From contig JANWWJ010000022.1 of the NCBI GenBank assembly GCA_025056305.1, forward strand, positions 1 to 64,000: a stretch of DNA of 64,000 bases, written 5' to 3'. A program made the translations under genes and the position numbers. Below, piece by piece: positions 1 to 8,424 of the stretch. This DNA comes from Chitinophagales bacterium. Its GTDB lineage: Bacteria; Bacteroidota; Bacteroidia; Chitinophagales; UBA10324. The notes under the pieces were generated by a model, which worked only from the letters and a program-made list of their open reading frames with translations, did not search any database and was not told where the DNA came from. Position 1 is the stretch's first letter, and each line of letters begins with the position of its first letter.

Positions 1-1161
1 CAGCGCTGTGCCCGGACGGCCCGTGCCGTCATCACCGTAAATAACCAATTGGTAATTCGTTGCCGTAACGGTATTGAAATCCACCTGCACTTCATTGATC
101 AGCACCGGCGCATTGGTCGTGAATTTGCCGCAAAACTCACCTGTACCTCCGGTGTAGCCTACCCCTCCGGAGTTGACTGTTCCCGGATAGCGGTAAGAGA
201 AAGTGTTTGCCGTAATCTCCTGAGTCATACTCAGGTTGTTACTGACGTCGTCATCTGTACTGCTGATCGTCACGGTTTGCGTCCCGGTGTTGGTAGGGGT
301 AAAACCTGCAAACGTGACGGTAGTGCTGGCGCAGGGAGCCAAAGAGGCGATGGTTTGTACATCGCTAAAGGAGTTAGCGCCCGAGATCGTAAGACTTACA
401 GGCCAGTTGACTAAGGTGTTGGTGCCCACATTGGTGACGCGCGCCTGAATCTGATGGCCACTGGTAAACACGTTGGGCAATTTTCCTAACGTATAAATCA
501 GATCCACTTTCAAATCATTAGGAAATCCAGCGGGAATCAGTCCGGTAGTAGGCCGGAAAGCCGAAACAGTCAACGTGGCCGTAGTCGGGCAAGGTGAAGT
601 TGCTGTGCTTTGGGCGCCGTACAAGGTATTGGCTACGCTGGCAAAGCAGGCTACCACGGTTGAAGTTGAGGTTGGACCACTGCAATTAATCCATTCAAAG
701 GCTATGTACAGCCCGCCTCCGGTGTAGATGAACGGACTGCCCCCGCTGAACGTGACAGTCCATTTACCCAAAACCGCCGGAATAGTCGTAGTGGCATCGT
801 GTACCTTGGTCATAGTTGCAATGGCCGTGGACCATGTGCTGCTTTTCAGGTTAGTGACATCGGAAGTGTTTTCCATGTAAATTCTTAATGTGCCCGTTGT
901 GGCAATGGAAGGAGCCGTGGAAAACTCCCATTCGATACCGCCAATTTGTTGACCAACAAGACCGGGAGCTACGGCCATTTCACTGGCAGTGATAATGTAA
1001 TGGGTGCGAATAGAACGCCAATTGCCGTTTGGCGCGCGGCCATTGCCGCTGGTACCGTTAAAAATGGTCAATATGCCTTGCGGGCATACAGCCAGCGCTT
1101 CAGAGGTCAACACGCTTGTAGTAAGCAGTGCCAAACCCAGCTTGTGGAAAAACTTTCTCAT
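1..1161 (-). CDS. Exported CARDB-type surface protein, 3' end missing
   Basis: The reading frame opens with an ATG at 1161 and stays open to the left edge, so the C-terminus lies outside the window. The N-terminus is a signal peptide (basic MRKFFHK, a hydrophobic stretch, then SEALA|V). The first 200 or so residues are rich in Thr, Ser and Gly, like a beta-sandwich. Around residues 220-300 there is a CARDB-like segment (HQIQARVTNVGTNTL, then TVTISSTDDDVSNN), a cell-adhesion-related fold common in Bacteroidota surface proteins. A T9SS sorting domain would be expected beyond the edge but cannot be seen. The gene lies downstream of ald on the same strand with a 76-base gap holding a weak TACATTTA element at 1196-1203. 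A secreted or surface role is inferred; no enzymatic motif is visible. Confidence 0.7.
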   Translation of the reverse strand, partial: MRKFFHKLGLALLTTSVLTSEALAVCPQGILTIFNGTSGNGRAPNGNWRSIRTHYIITASEMAVAPGLVGQQIGGIEWEFSTAPSIATTGTLRIYMENTSDVTNLKSSTWSTAIATMTKVHDATTTIPAVLGKWTVTFSGGSPFIYTGGGLYIAFEWINCSGPTSTSTVVACFASVANTLYGAQSTATSPCPTTATLTVSAFRPTTGLIPAGFPNDLKVDLIYTLGKLPNVFTSGHQIQARVTNVGTNTLVNWPVSLTISGANSFSDVQTIASLAPCASTTVTFAGFTPTNTGTQTVTISSTDDDVSNNLSMTQEITANTFSYRYPGTVNSGGVGYTGGTGEFCGKFTTNAPVLINEVQVDFNTVTATNYQLVIYGDDGTGRPGTAL

Positions 1162-1237
1162 GTGATTTGGTTTTTAGAAAATGGGGTATGCGTCCGTAAA
1201 TGTAACAATTCTTATTTGTTCCAATTCAAAAAAAATT

Positions 1238-2461
1238 TCAATACTCCGAGGCAAACAGCAGATTTAGGTCGGTATATTTTAACTGAAAGCGCTCACTGAG
1301 ATGTTGGTTGGTAAGCATGCCCCGGTATAGATATACACCGTTTCGTAAATGTTTATGGCTGCCCAAAAGGCGTTCAAATCCCCCGGCCAGCCCCGCTTCC
1401 AGCAACATGGGGGTGAGCACATTGCTAATGGCTTGCGATGCGGTACGCGGCACCCGAGATGCTATGTTGGGAACACAATAGTGTAACACATCATATTTTT
1501 TGAAGACAGGCTTGCGGTGTGTGGTTACCTGCGAACTCTCAAAGCAGCCTCCCTGGTCAATGCTTACATCTATGATGACGGAACCGGGTTTCATCTGCGC
1601 CACCATTTCCTCTGTCACCACCACTGGAGTTCTTCCCGACTTTGAATGAATGGCCCCAATGGCCACATCGGCTTCACGCAAAGCATCCACCAAAATATCG
1701 GCGGCAATTACTGAAGTGTACAAGCGGGCGCCGATGTTGCGCTGCAGGCGTTTGAGCTTATAGATGTTGTTGTCAAAAACTTTTACTTGAGCACCCATAG
1801 CCAGGGCAGCTCGCGCCGCAAACTCGCCTACGGTGCCGGCTCCCAAAATGAGCACACTGGCCGGGGGCACGCCCGCAATACCCCCGAGCAAGATGCCTTT
1901 GCCCATGTGAGGATGGCTGAGCAATTCAGCGGCAATGAAAATGCAGGCACTACCGGCTATTTCGCTCATGGCTGATACTATAGGGAATGTGTCCGACTCG
2001 TCGCGGAAATATTCAAATGCTACGGCAGTAATTTTTCGCTGCTGGCACGCTTCTAAAAATTCCCGGTTCAGGGTGGGCAGGTGCAAAGCAGAAATCAACA
2101 GCCGGTTGGGCGGTAATAACCTTAAGGCCTCGGCATTCAAAGGGGCTGTCTTCAAGATGACTGAGGCTTGGTAAACTTCCTGAACGTCGGAGACGATTTC
2201 GGCACCGGCTTCTGCATATTCCGCATCACTCAGCCGCGAACCTTGTCCTGCCCCGGATTGCACCAGTACGCGATGCCCGTGTTCGGTTAGCACCTTGACG
2301 CTTTCGGGTGTGAGGGCAATACGCTTTTCTTCAATCTGATCTTCCTTGGGCAACCCTATTACCTGACGCGTCACGCGCTGCTGCACCTCTGCAGGCTGCT
2401 CTTTGGTAATTAGTTCGGTACTGGCTTTGAGTTCTTCCGAAACCCGAACGTGCGGACTCAT
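1238..2461 (-). CDS. ald: Alanine dehydrogenase (AlaDH/PNT family)
   Basis: This is an NAD-dependent alanine dehydrogenase, which interconverts alanine and pyruvate plus ammonia in the cytoplasm. The 407-residue protein has the AlaDH/PNT N-terminal domain (EKRIALTPESVKVL near residue 45, then SGAGQGSRLSDAEY) and the NAD-binding Rossmann glycine motif ILGAGTVGEFAARAALAMG near residue 205. The family signatures IDVSIDQGGCFE and HYCVPNIASRVPRTAS follow. The first 30 or so residues are an extension ahead of the conserved core. The protein is longer than the classical enzyme of about 370 residues but resembles the form common in Bacteroidota. Its start overlaps the tsaE stop by four bases, so the two are probably translationally coupled. 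The related transhydrogenase alpha subunit is the main alternative, but no beta subunit gene is nearby. Confidence 0.9.
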   Translation of the reverse strand: MSPHVRVSEELKASTELITKEQPAEVQQRVTRQVIGLPKEDQIEEKRIALTPESVKVLTEHGHRVLVQSGAGQGSRLSDAEYAEAGAEIVSDVQEVYQASVILKTAPLNAEALRLLPPNRLLISALHLPTLNREFLEACQQRKITAVAFEYFRDESDTFPIVSAMSEIAGSACIFIAAELLSHPHMGKGILLGGIAGVPPASVLILGAGTVGEFAARAALAMGAQVKVFDNNIYKLKRLQRNIGARLYTSVIAADILVDALREADVAIGAIHSKSGRTPVVVTEEMVAQMKPGSVIIDVSIDQGGCFESSQVTTHRKPVFKKYDVLHYCVPNIASRVPRTASQAISNVLTPMLLEAGLAGGFERLLGSHKHLRNGVYLYRGMLTNQHLSERFQLKYTDLNLLFASEY

Positions 2462-2880
2462 GGACTTGATGAAGTTACGACAATGTGCCGTTTATCGGGG
2501 CCGTGAGCTTCGATATAAATGTGCATGGTGTCGGCCGGCAATAAGTCAGAAAGTAATTCCGGCCATTCGATAAAACAATAGTGCCCCGACTCCAGGCATT
2601 CCTGAACGCCAGCGGCTAGGGCTTCTTCAGCCGAAGTCAGGCGATAAAGGTCAATATGATAAACCGGATCCCTGCCGTATTCATGAATAATAGTAAATGA
2701 CGGACTCAGCACGCGATCGCCGATGTTTAGGTGCTTGCAAAAGGCTTTTACTAACGTTGTTTTTCCTGCGCCCAAATCGCCGTGCAAAGCAAATACCTTG
2801 CTCTTGCCGGCAGCCTGCAGGATTTGTGCAGCGATAGCCGGCAAGTCGGCCTCCTGTACATCAGGCCATTGCTGCATCAT
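2458..2880 (-). CDS. tsaE: tRNA threonylcarbamoyladenosine biosynthesis ATPase TsaE
   Basis: TsaE is the small P-loop ATPase that works with TsaB and TsaD to make the t6A modification at position 37 of ANN-decoding tRNAs. The 140-residue protein has the Walker A motif GDLGAGKTT near residue 35, the family signature SPSFTIIHEY and the segment IDLYRL. Length is normal for the family. Two consecutive Met codons (2880 and 2877) make the exact start uncertain. The gene overlaps ald by four bases and follows the hydrolase gene by nine bases, so all three form one minus-strand unit. The neighbours have no known link to tRNA modification. Confidence 0.93.
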   Translation of the reverse strand: MMQQWPDVQEADLPAIAAQILQAAGKSKVFALHGDLGAGKTTLVKAFCKHLNIGDRVLSPSFTIIHEYGRDPVYHIDLYRLTSAEEALAAGVQECLESGHYCFIEWPELLSDLLPADTMHIYIEAHGPDKRHIVVTSSSP

Positions 2881-2889
2881 GAAGCATGA

Positions 2890-3795
2890 TCAGTTTCGGC
2901 CACTTTGTGCGGATAGCAATTTCCCGAGTTGACTCAAAAACCAATCAGGATCGTCGAGCATGATGAAATGCCGCGACTGGTCGTGCACGCTGAATTCGAC
3001 AGCTCCGGCCAGCCGGTATTGATCTTGAAATATCGAAAGCAATGATGTGCGGACCGTGGGATCGACCAATCCGCCTGCGGCAATCAACACCAATACCGGA
3101 GCTTGCAAATATTGCAGCTGCTCACGCAAGTCTAACGTCATTAACTCAAACGTAGCTTTAGCCAATGTTGCGCGATCAGAGCTTTTCATCCAATGCACAA
3201 ATTGTTGCTGGTGACGCACGTCATTAACGACAGTTGCAGCCCTTTGCCGCTGATACTGTTCGAACTGTTCATCCGTAAACATCAGGAGCTGCTGCTGGCG
3301 TCGTTTGGCTACCGGTGCTGCCATTTGAGCCGAAAGTTGAGGCTGTGTGGCCGCTGGTTGAAAAGGCAAGGCATTGACAACTAACAGACCGCCTATCAAA
3401 TTGGGCTCCTGCGTTGCCATCCACAATGCTGCCAAAGCTCCATAACCATGGCCGATAAGCACAGGACGGTCTAATTGGCGTTCACGCACGTAAAAGGCCA
3501 GGTCATTTTTTATGTGTTCCAAAAGGTGATCCGATCCGGAGGGCTGGGTCCCGGCAAAGCCGGCAATCCATAATAGATGACAGGTATAATGTTTCTTAAG
3601 GCTGTCAACAAAGGGCGCATACACCGAGGGCGGACAACCCATGTCGGCGAGAAATATCAAATGGGGTCCCTGCCCTACTGTTTCTGCGGTGAAGCTTCCG
3701 GCCACATGCTGGGCACCTGATGGCCCAACCACACCGGTCAGCTCGCTTAGGACACACAGCAAAAACAATTTGCCTTTACGGCCCCCATTGAACAT
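2890..3795 (-). CDS. Exported alpha/beta-hydrolase fold protein lacking its nucleophile serine
   Basis: The 301-residue protein has a hydrophobic N-terminal segment like a signal peptide (KLFLLCVLSELTGVVGPSGA) and then an alpha/beta-hydrolase fold. The nucleophile elbow, which should read GHSxG, reads LIGHGYGALAALWM: the Ser is a Gly, encoded by GGT at complement 3445-3447. The C-terminal His is kept (SRHFIMLDDPDWF, a usual place for the catalytic His) and an Asp is present in GGLVDPTV. The oxyanion-side loop reads FLADMGCPPSVY, lacking the usual HG. Changing a Ser codon to GGT needs two or more base changes, so a single sequencing error is unlikely. I infer a non-catalytic or mechanistically altered relative. 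The substrate is unknown. It is the first gene of the unit with tsaE and ald. Confidence 0.8.
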   Translation of the reverse strand: MFNGGRKGKLFLLCVLSELTGVVGPSGAQHVAGSFTAETVGQGPHLIFLADMGCPPSVYAPFVDSLKKHYTCHLLWIAGFAGTQPSGSDHLLEHIKNDLAFYVRERQLDRPVLIGHGYGALAALWMATQEPNLIGGLLVVNALPFQPAATQPQLSAQMAAPVAKRRQQQLLMFTDEQFEQYQRQRAATVVNDVRHQQQFVHWMKSSDRATLAKATFELMTLDLREQLQYLQAPVLVLIAAGGLVDPTVRTSLLSIFQDQYRLAGAVEFSVHDQSRHFIMLDDPDWFLSQLGKLLSAQSGRN

Positions 3796-3837
3796 GGTGG
3801 CGAAGTTAACATGGCTGCATTGAGACAGATTTAAAAG

Positions 3838-4608
3838 GTGTTAGCTGTGTTTTTGAGAATTTTTCCCAGGTTTGAGGCCTTGTTCAGGGAAATACATCCA
3901 TTGTTTCTGCTGCTGGCTTTCCTGGCTGAGGTTGCCGGAACGCTGGGGGGGTTCGGCTCGTCCGTATTCTTTGTTCCTGTGGCTGCACTTTACTTTACCA
4001 TGCATACTGCATTGGGACTCACAGCGCTGTTTCACTTATTTAGCAATATCAGTAAGCTTGTTTTGTTTCGCTCGGGATTTCAGCCCTATCTGATGCTCTA
4101 TTTAGGCCTGCCAGCCGTAGCGTGTGTTTTGGCCGGAGGTCTGCTGGCCGGAAAAGTTCCCGAAACTTGGTTGCAGAGGACGTTGGGCATTTTCTTGGTA
4201 ATAAGCAGCTTGCTTTTACTCACGAACCGTCTGCAACTATCCCCCTATTCAAAAAAAACAACAATACTTGGAGGTGCGCTGTCGGGCTTGGCTGCCGGCC
4301 TGTTGGGAACCGGTGGCGCTATTCGCGGCCTCACCATGGCTTCCTTCAATCTGGAAAAAAGCACGTTTATAGCCACTTCGGCATTCATAGATCTGTGTGT
4401 GGATTTTACTCGAAGCGTCGTGTACTATTACAACGGTTTCATTAAAAAAGAATTAATAATTTACGTTCCCTTTCTTTTGTTGATCGCCCTGGGTGGAACC
4501 TACGTGGGTCAACGTATCCTTCGGCACATTCCGCAACACCGCTTCCGGCAGCTTTCTTTGTTGCTCGTTCTGGGAATCGGTATCTATACCCTGTGGCAAA
4601 GCTTCTGA
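3838..4608 (+). CDS. TSUP (TauE/SafE) family membrane permease
   Basis: This is an integral membrane protein of 256 residues with about eight hydrophobic segments in two halves, as in the TSUP family of sulfite, sulfonate or organic-acid exporters. The family glycine-rich repeat shows as AEVAGTLGGFGSS near residue 30 and ALSGLAAGLLGTGGAIRG near residue 155. The start used is GTG at 3838, since no ATG is suitably placed; TTG at 3841 is possible. The gene is divergent from the dead-hydrolase gene, 42 bases away, and convergent with the glycosyltransferase gene. The transported substrate cannot be told from the sequence, and no sulfur or taurine genes are adjacent. Confidence 0.85.
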   Translation: MLAVFLRIFPRFEALFREIHPLFLLLAFLAEVAGTLGGFGSSVFFVPVAALYFTMHTALGLTALFHLFSNISKLVLFRSGFQPYLMLYLGLPAVACVLAGGLLAGKVPETWLQRTLGIFLVISSLLLLTNRLQLSPYSKKTTILGGALSGLAAGLLGTGGAIRGLTMASFNLEKSTFIATSAFIDLCVDFTRSVVYYYNGFIKKELIIYVPFLLLIALGGTYVGQRILRHIPQHRFRQLSLLLVLGIGIYTLWQSF

Positions 4609-4664
4609 GCAGCTAGGGCCTGCGGTTTGCTTACAGCAAGTCGGCCGGGCTGCTGCAAAAATGC

Positions 4665-5789
4665 TCAACCGAATTTAGGGCTACGGCTTAACCGACGAAA
4701 CACCGATTCATACTGATCGGTAATATGCTCCCAGGTATAGCGTTCCAGAATACGGTTGCGCGATCGTTCTCGAAAAGACTGAGCTAATGCGGGATCGTTC
4801 TCTATCATACGGATCTTTTCGGCCAGATCGGCGGGGTCTTTTTTGAACAATAGGCCGTATTTGCCTTCGTCCAAAACCTCTCGGTTAAAGACGGTGTCCA
4901 AGGCAAGAATACAATTTCCATAGGCCAATCCCTTTAAAAGAGCAGGGTTGGTACCGCCAAACTCATGACCATGCAGATAGGCATAAGCATTGGCATGTAA
5001 TTCTTTGATGAGCTCGGCATTGTCTATGTGACCCAAAAAACGCACGCGTTGCGGATCGGCAATGTGCCGCAAACGCTCCTCGTAAGGATTTTTGTAAACG
5101 GTTCCGCCGGCAATGGCCAGAATCCGTTGCGATTGGGACAGTTGAAAACCCTTGATGATGATCTCGGCATTATTGTCCGGCACCAGGCGACTGGCAATCA
5201 GGTAATAATTCATCGGCTCCAACCCTAAGGCACGTACCGCATCTGGATTTTCTGCATATTTCAGATCAGCACCATAGGCAATATCAACCGTATCACAGTT
5301 AAATTCTTTTTTGTAATAATCCTGCATTCCCTTGGCATCGGTAATCACGACGTGAAAAAACTTGGTTGCACACCATGCACCGAAATAGAAGTACTTTTTT
5401 CCCAACCAACTCCATTTAGGCCGCAGCCATTCCAATCCATCCACGTTGATGCAGCAGCGCTTTCCGAACAGCCGCAACAACAAGCCCCAAGGACCATTGG
5501 CGGCATTGCAGAACAAAACCACGTCGGCATCCGAGAAGATTACCGAAAAAGTAGAAAAAAATGAATGCGAAAATTGACTGGTGTTTTTGCCCTTAAGCGC
5601 CGGCAGATATTTCAATCGAATGCCCCGATATTCGGCGACTCTTTTTTCTGGTGGAAACATCGTGCGATGTGCATAAACGGTGACCTGATGCCCGCGCTGC
5701 ACCAGCCGAACGCCCAACTCTTCGGCAAAGGTTTCGTACCCGCTGTAACCAGAGGGCACACCCCGAGTGCCCAGGATTGCAATCTTCAT
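4665..5789 (-). CDS. Glycosyltransferase, DUF1972 plus GT4 type
   Basis: The 374-residue protein begins with the DUF1972/GT-B N-terminal signature KIAILGTRGVPSGYSGYETF. It has a C-terminal nucleotide-sugar half with HGHEFGGTNPALLKGLAYGN near residue 275, a region where GT4 enzymes bind the donor phosphate. Relatives add rhamnose or other sugars to growing surface polysaccharides at the cytoplasmic face of the membrane. It is the last gene of a four-gene minus-strand cluster with rfbC, an epimerase and rfbD, so it probably uses the sugar nucleotide those enzymes produce (inference). A near-consensus promoter element (TACTTTCG, complement of 5806-5813) lies 17 bases upstream of the ATG, so it may also be transcribed separately. 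Confidence 0.88.
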   Translation of the reverse strand: MKIAILGTRGVPSGYSGYETFAEELGVRLVQRGHQVTVYAHRTMFPPEKRVAEYRGIRLKYLPALKGKNTSQFSHSFFSTFSVIFSDADVVLFCNAANGPWGLLLRLFGKRCCINVDGLEWLRPKWSWLGKKYFYFGAWCATKFFHVVITDAKGMQDYYKKEFNCDTVDIAYGADLKYAENPDAVRALGLEPMNYYLIASRLVPDNNAEIIIKGFQLSQSQRILAIAGGTVYKNPYEERLRHIADPQRVRFLGHIDNAELIKELHANAYAYLHGHEFGGTNPALLKGLAYGNCILALDTVFNREVLDEGKYGLLFKKDPADLAEKIRMIENDPALAQSFRERSRNRILERYTWEHITDQYESVFRRLSRSPKFG

Positions 5790-5879
5790 ATGTCTGATGT
5801 GGCTCCGAAAGTAAACGTAACCGTCGGGGACGACGCAATGACTTCAGAACATTTCGCGTCTGGGGGTGCGGTTCGATCA

Positions 5880-6743
5880 TCACGCGGCATAATGTCGCTT
5901 CAAAAATGAAACCAAAGCATCTTTCCAATGTGGCATGAAGTCCAACCCCAACTTCCTCAGATTGGCATTATCCAACACTGAGTAAAAAGGTCTTTTCACG
6001 ACGGCAGGAAAATCTTTGACACTTGCCGGATACAGCGGCGTTTTGAGGTTGAGGGTTTCAAAAATGGTGCGCGCAAATTCATACCACGATACCTCCCCCT
6101 GGCACGTCATGTGATAGATACCGTAAGCGTCTGTTTCGACCAACGCCAGTGTGTTTCGGGCGATCTCGAGCGTAGGCGTGGGCGTAAGCACCTCATCGGT
6201 AACAACGCGTACCTCCGGCTTGGATGCTGCGGCCTGAATCATGTTCACCACGAAGTTGGTATGATTTTTTGCCCTGCACGGCACTTTGCCGTAAATACCG
6301 GATACTCGAATGATAAAGTATTGCTCACAATAGTTGCGGATGAATTGTTCGCCTGCATATTTGGTAATGGCATAGACACTTTGGGGCGCCACCGCATCCG
6401 TTTCTACATAAGGTTTTCCTTTGGTGCCGTCAAACACATAATCGGTGGAATATTGAACCAGCTTGAAGCCCAACTCAGCACTGAGTTTGGCCAGATTCAG
6501 CGAGCCGATACCGTTGACGCGAAAAGCCTGTTCCGGCTCACTTTCACATTTGGGTACGTTATGCGCAGCCGCAGTGCACAGCACTAAGTGCGCAGAAATT
6601 TCTTTTAATACCTGACGACTACCCTCCAAGTCGGTGATTTCGATCTCTGCATGAGTTAACGGCACCACTTCGTGCCGCTCGGCAAAAACTTCACATAGGT
6701 CGGTGCCCAACTGGCCATTAGCACCAATTACGGCTACTTTCAT
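5880..6743 (-). CDS. rfbD: dTDP-4-dehydrorhamnose reductase-like protein (RmlD family)
   Basis: RmlD reduces dTDP-4-dehydro-L-rhamnose to dTDP-L-rhamnose with NAD(P)H, the last step of rhamnose donor synthesis. The 287-residue protein has the N-terminal Rossmann motif VIGANGQLGTDL, the family motif YSTDYVFDGTKGKPYVE near residue 100 and the catalytic YAITKYAGE (YxxxK) near residue 130. A typical NAAAYT motif is replaced by CTAAAHNV, so substrate use may differ slightly. Length is normal. It sits between the SDR epimerase gene and the glycosyltransferase gene in one cluster. Some RmlD-like proteins act on other deoxysugars, so the exact product is not certain. Confidence 0.86.
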   Translation of the reverse strand: MKVAVIGANGQLGTDLCEVFAERHEVVPLTHAEIEITDLEGSRQVLKEISAHLVLCTAAAHNVPKCESEPEQAFRVNGIGSLNLAKLSAELGFKLVQYSTDYVFDGTKGKPYVETDAVAPQSVYAITKYAGEQFIRNYCEQYFIIRVSGIYGKVPCRAKNHTNFVVNMIQAAASKPEVRVVTDEVLTPTPTLEIARNTLALVETDAYGIYHMTCQGEVSWYEFARTIFETLNLKTPLYPASVKDFPAVVKRPFYSVLDNANLRKLGLDFMPHWKDALVSFLKRHYAA

Positions 6744-6776
6744 AAATATCTTTTTGATTCTTTACGAATATTTCAC

Positions 6777-7742
6777 TTAAGCCAGCTGTTTAAAGACCAG
6801 AATGTTGTAGTAGTTGGGATTGTCGAAATCCCTGAATTTGTCCATATGTTCGATCAAGTCGTCAAGGATGGAGCGGACATCATGAGCCGGCTTAAAGCTA
6901 AGCACATGAATGGCTTTATCAACGCTGACCTTATAGTTGCGAAAATCCTGAATGTTTCGAATGATGAACCGAACCTTTTGCCCCAGTTTTTCTTCCACCG
7001 CTTCCTTCACATAGTCCGCCACTTCTCCTACCGTATAATTACCGCTTGCGATGTTGAAGACCCCGCTGATGGCAGGTGCTGCTTCGACGGCCCGTACATA
7101 AGCGCTGGCCGCATCCTGAATGGACAGAATAGGTCTCCAGATGGATGGATTGTTGATGATGATTTCACCTTGAGCCACAGCGGTTTTGAACATAGTGTTG
7201 ACGATCAAATCCAGGCGCATCCGCGGTGAGTAACCGCTTACGGTTCCCTGTCGGAAGCAGATGACGGAAAAATCATCATCCTGCATAGCCATGACTGCTT
7301 GCTCTCCCTGAAGCTTGGAGATGCCATAGGGGTAGCTGGATACGGCTGGCTTCGTCTCGTCGTAAAGTTCGTTGACGGTGTATCCATAGACGCTACAGGA
7401 TCCTGCGTAAATGAATCGCCTGACTTTTGCGCGTTTGGCCAAATACGCCAAATAAGCCGTGGCGGAGGCATTGTAAATAAAATTTTTTGCCGGCGAAAAT
7501 TCTGCCATAGGATCGTTGGAGAGACCTGCCAGGAAGATCACCTGGTCGAATCCTTCCAAATCTTTTTCCTTCAGGTCAAAAATGTCTTTGCGTGCTACCG
7601 GAACCTCCGGCGGCAGGTGATTCCCAAACCACAACAGGTCAATGACACGAACATCATAGCCCCGATCCAACAGACGCGGGATCACCACCGAACCTATGTA
7701 ACCTGCACCGCCAGCAATCAATATTTTCATATATTTTTTCAC
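6777..7742 (-). CDS. NAD-dependent sugar-nucleotide epimerase/dehydratase (extended SDR)
   Basis: This is a 321-residue extended short-chain dehydrogenase. It has the N-terminal NAD-binding motif IAGGAGYIGSVV, the active-site serine in YAGSCSVYG and the catalytic tyrosine-lysine pair in SSYPYGISKLQGE. These features fit the UDP-glucose 4-epimerase/nucleotide-sugar dehydratase superfamily but do not give the substrate. The start is ATG 7742 (MKKYMKILI) or ATG 7730 (MKILIAGG); the second puts the Rossmann strand right at the N-terminus, as is usual. It lies ten bases downstream of rfbC and upstream of rfbD, so a role in surface-sugar donor synthesis is likely. Confidence 0.85.
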   Translation of the reverse strand: MKKYMKILIAGGAGYIGSVVIPRLLDRGYDVRVIDLLWFGNHLPPEVPVARKDIFDLKEKDLEGFDQVIFLAGLSNDPMAEFSPAKNFIYNASATAYLAYLAKRAKVRRFIYAGSCSVYGYTVNELYDETKPAVSSYPYGISKLQGEQAVMAMQDDDFSVICFRQGTVSGYSPRMRLDLIVNTMFKTAVAQGEIIINNPSIWRPILSIQDAASAYVRAVEAAPAISGVFNIASGNYTVGEVADYVKEAVEEKLGQKVRFIIRNIQDFRNYKVSVDKAIHVLSFKPAHDVRSILDDLIEHMDKFRDFDNPNYYNILVFKQLA

Positions 7743-7752
7743 CTAATTTGTA

Positions 7753-8337
7753 CTAGAAATCCTTTGTGTCGTACCGGAAATAATTGCTTTCTGGCCGCTG
7801 TATCCATTCGTGCAGCAGCGGCGCATTCTGATCTTTGAGCGAAAGAATGGGATCCTGGACGGGCCATTGCACTCCTATTTGCGGATCGTTCCAACGGATC
7901 CCGCCCTCTCCGTTTTGGTTGTAAATACCCGTACAGATGTATTGGATCTCGGCATAGTCACTGGTCACGGCGAAGCCGCGGGCAAAGCTGGCCGGGGCCC
8001 AAATCATCAAGTGATTGTCGGCCGAAACTTCGCGGCCATACCATTGGCCAAATGTAGGTGAGCCTTTGCGCAGATCAACAGCGACTAAAAATGCCGATCC
8101 TACGGTAACGCGCATCAGCTTGCCCATAGGGGGATCCCATTGGAAGTGCAAGCCCCGCACGACATTACGCACCGACCCGCTGTGGTTGTGTTGGACAAAC
8201 TGATGCGGTAAACCCAGTTGTTTAAAAATGTCTTCCCGAAAGGTTTCTTTGAAAAAGCCGCGCTCATCACGAAATACTTCCGGCCTCAAGACCACAACAC
8301 CTCCACTGAGATGCGTAGATTCAATTTCTATTTTCAT
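7753..8337 (-). CDS. rfbC: dTDP-4-dehydrorhamnose 3,5-epimerase
   Basis: RmlC epimerises C3 and C5 of dTDP-4-keto-6-deoxyglucose. The cupin-fold protein shows the family motifs RPEVFRDERGFFKETF, VQHNHSGSVRNVVRGLHFQ with the catalytic His region, VAVDLRKGSPTFG, and WAPASFARGFAVTS. I chose the ATG at 8337 (194 residues) over the ATG at 8370, because a canonical promoter element lies at 8368-8375 and transcription should begin near 8362, downstream of the upper ATG. It is the first gene of the surface-sugar operon. The partner genes rfbA and rfbB are not in this window. Confidence 0.93.
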   Translation of the reverse strand: MKIEIESTHLSGGVVVLRPEVFRDERGFFKETFREDIFKQLGLPHQFVQHNHSGSVRNVVRGLHFQWDPPMGKLMRVTVGSAFLVAVDLRKGSPTFGQWYGREVSADNHLMIWAPASFARGFAVTSDYAEIQYICTGIYNQNGEGGIRWNDPQIGVQWPVQDPILSLKDQNAPLLHEWIQRPESNYFRYDTKDF

Positions 8338-8367
8338 GAAGAAAGAATTGCCGTCTTTAAGCGCCGG

Positions 8368-8397
8368 CAAAGATAGGTGCCCCTACCTCCAAAACAA
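8368..8397 (-). promoter_or_regulatory. Canonical Bacteroidota promoter of the rfbC operon
   Basis: Read on the minus strand, TTG (complement 8395-8397) is followed by a 19-base spacer and TATCTTTG (complement 8368-8375). This matches the known Bacteroidota -33/-7 consensus (TTTG/TAnnTTTG). It predicts a start near 8362 and a leader of about 25 bases before the rfbC ATG at 8337. Confidence 0.75.
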
Positions 8398-8424
8398 CAA
8401 ACACATGGCATCAACAAGATCGGG

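Noticed and set aside
6111-6587. A 158-codon plus-strand open frame
   Set aside because: It is a shadow of rfbD with no start signal or family.
7299-7838. A 179-codon plus-strand open frame
   Set aside because: It runs antisense across the epimerase and rfbC genes, both clearly coding.
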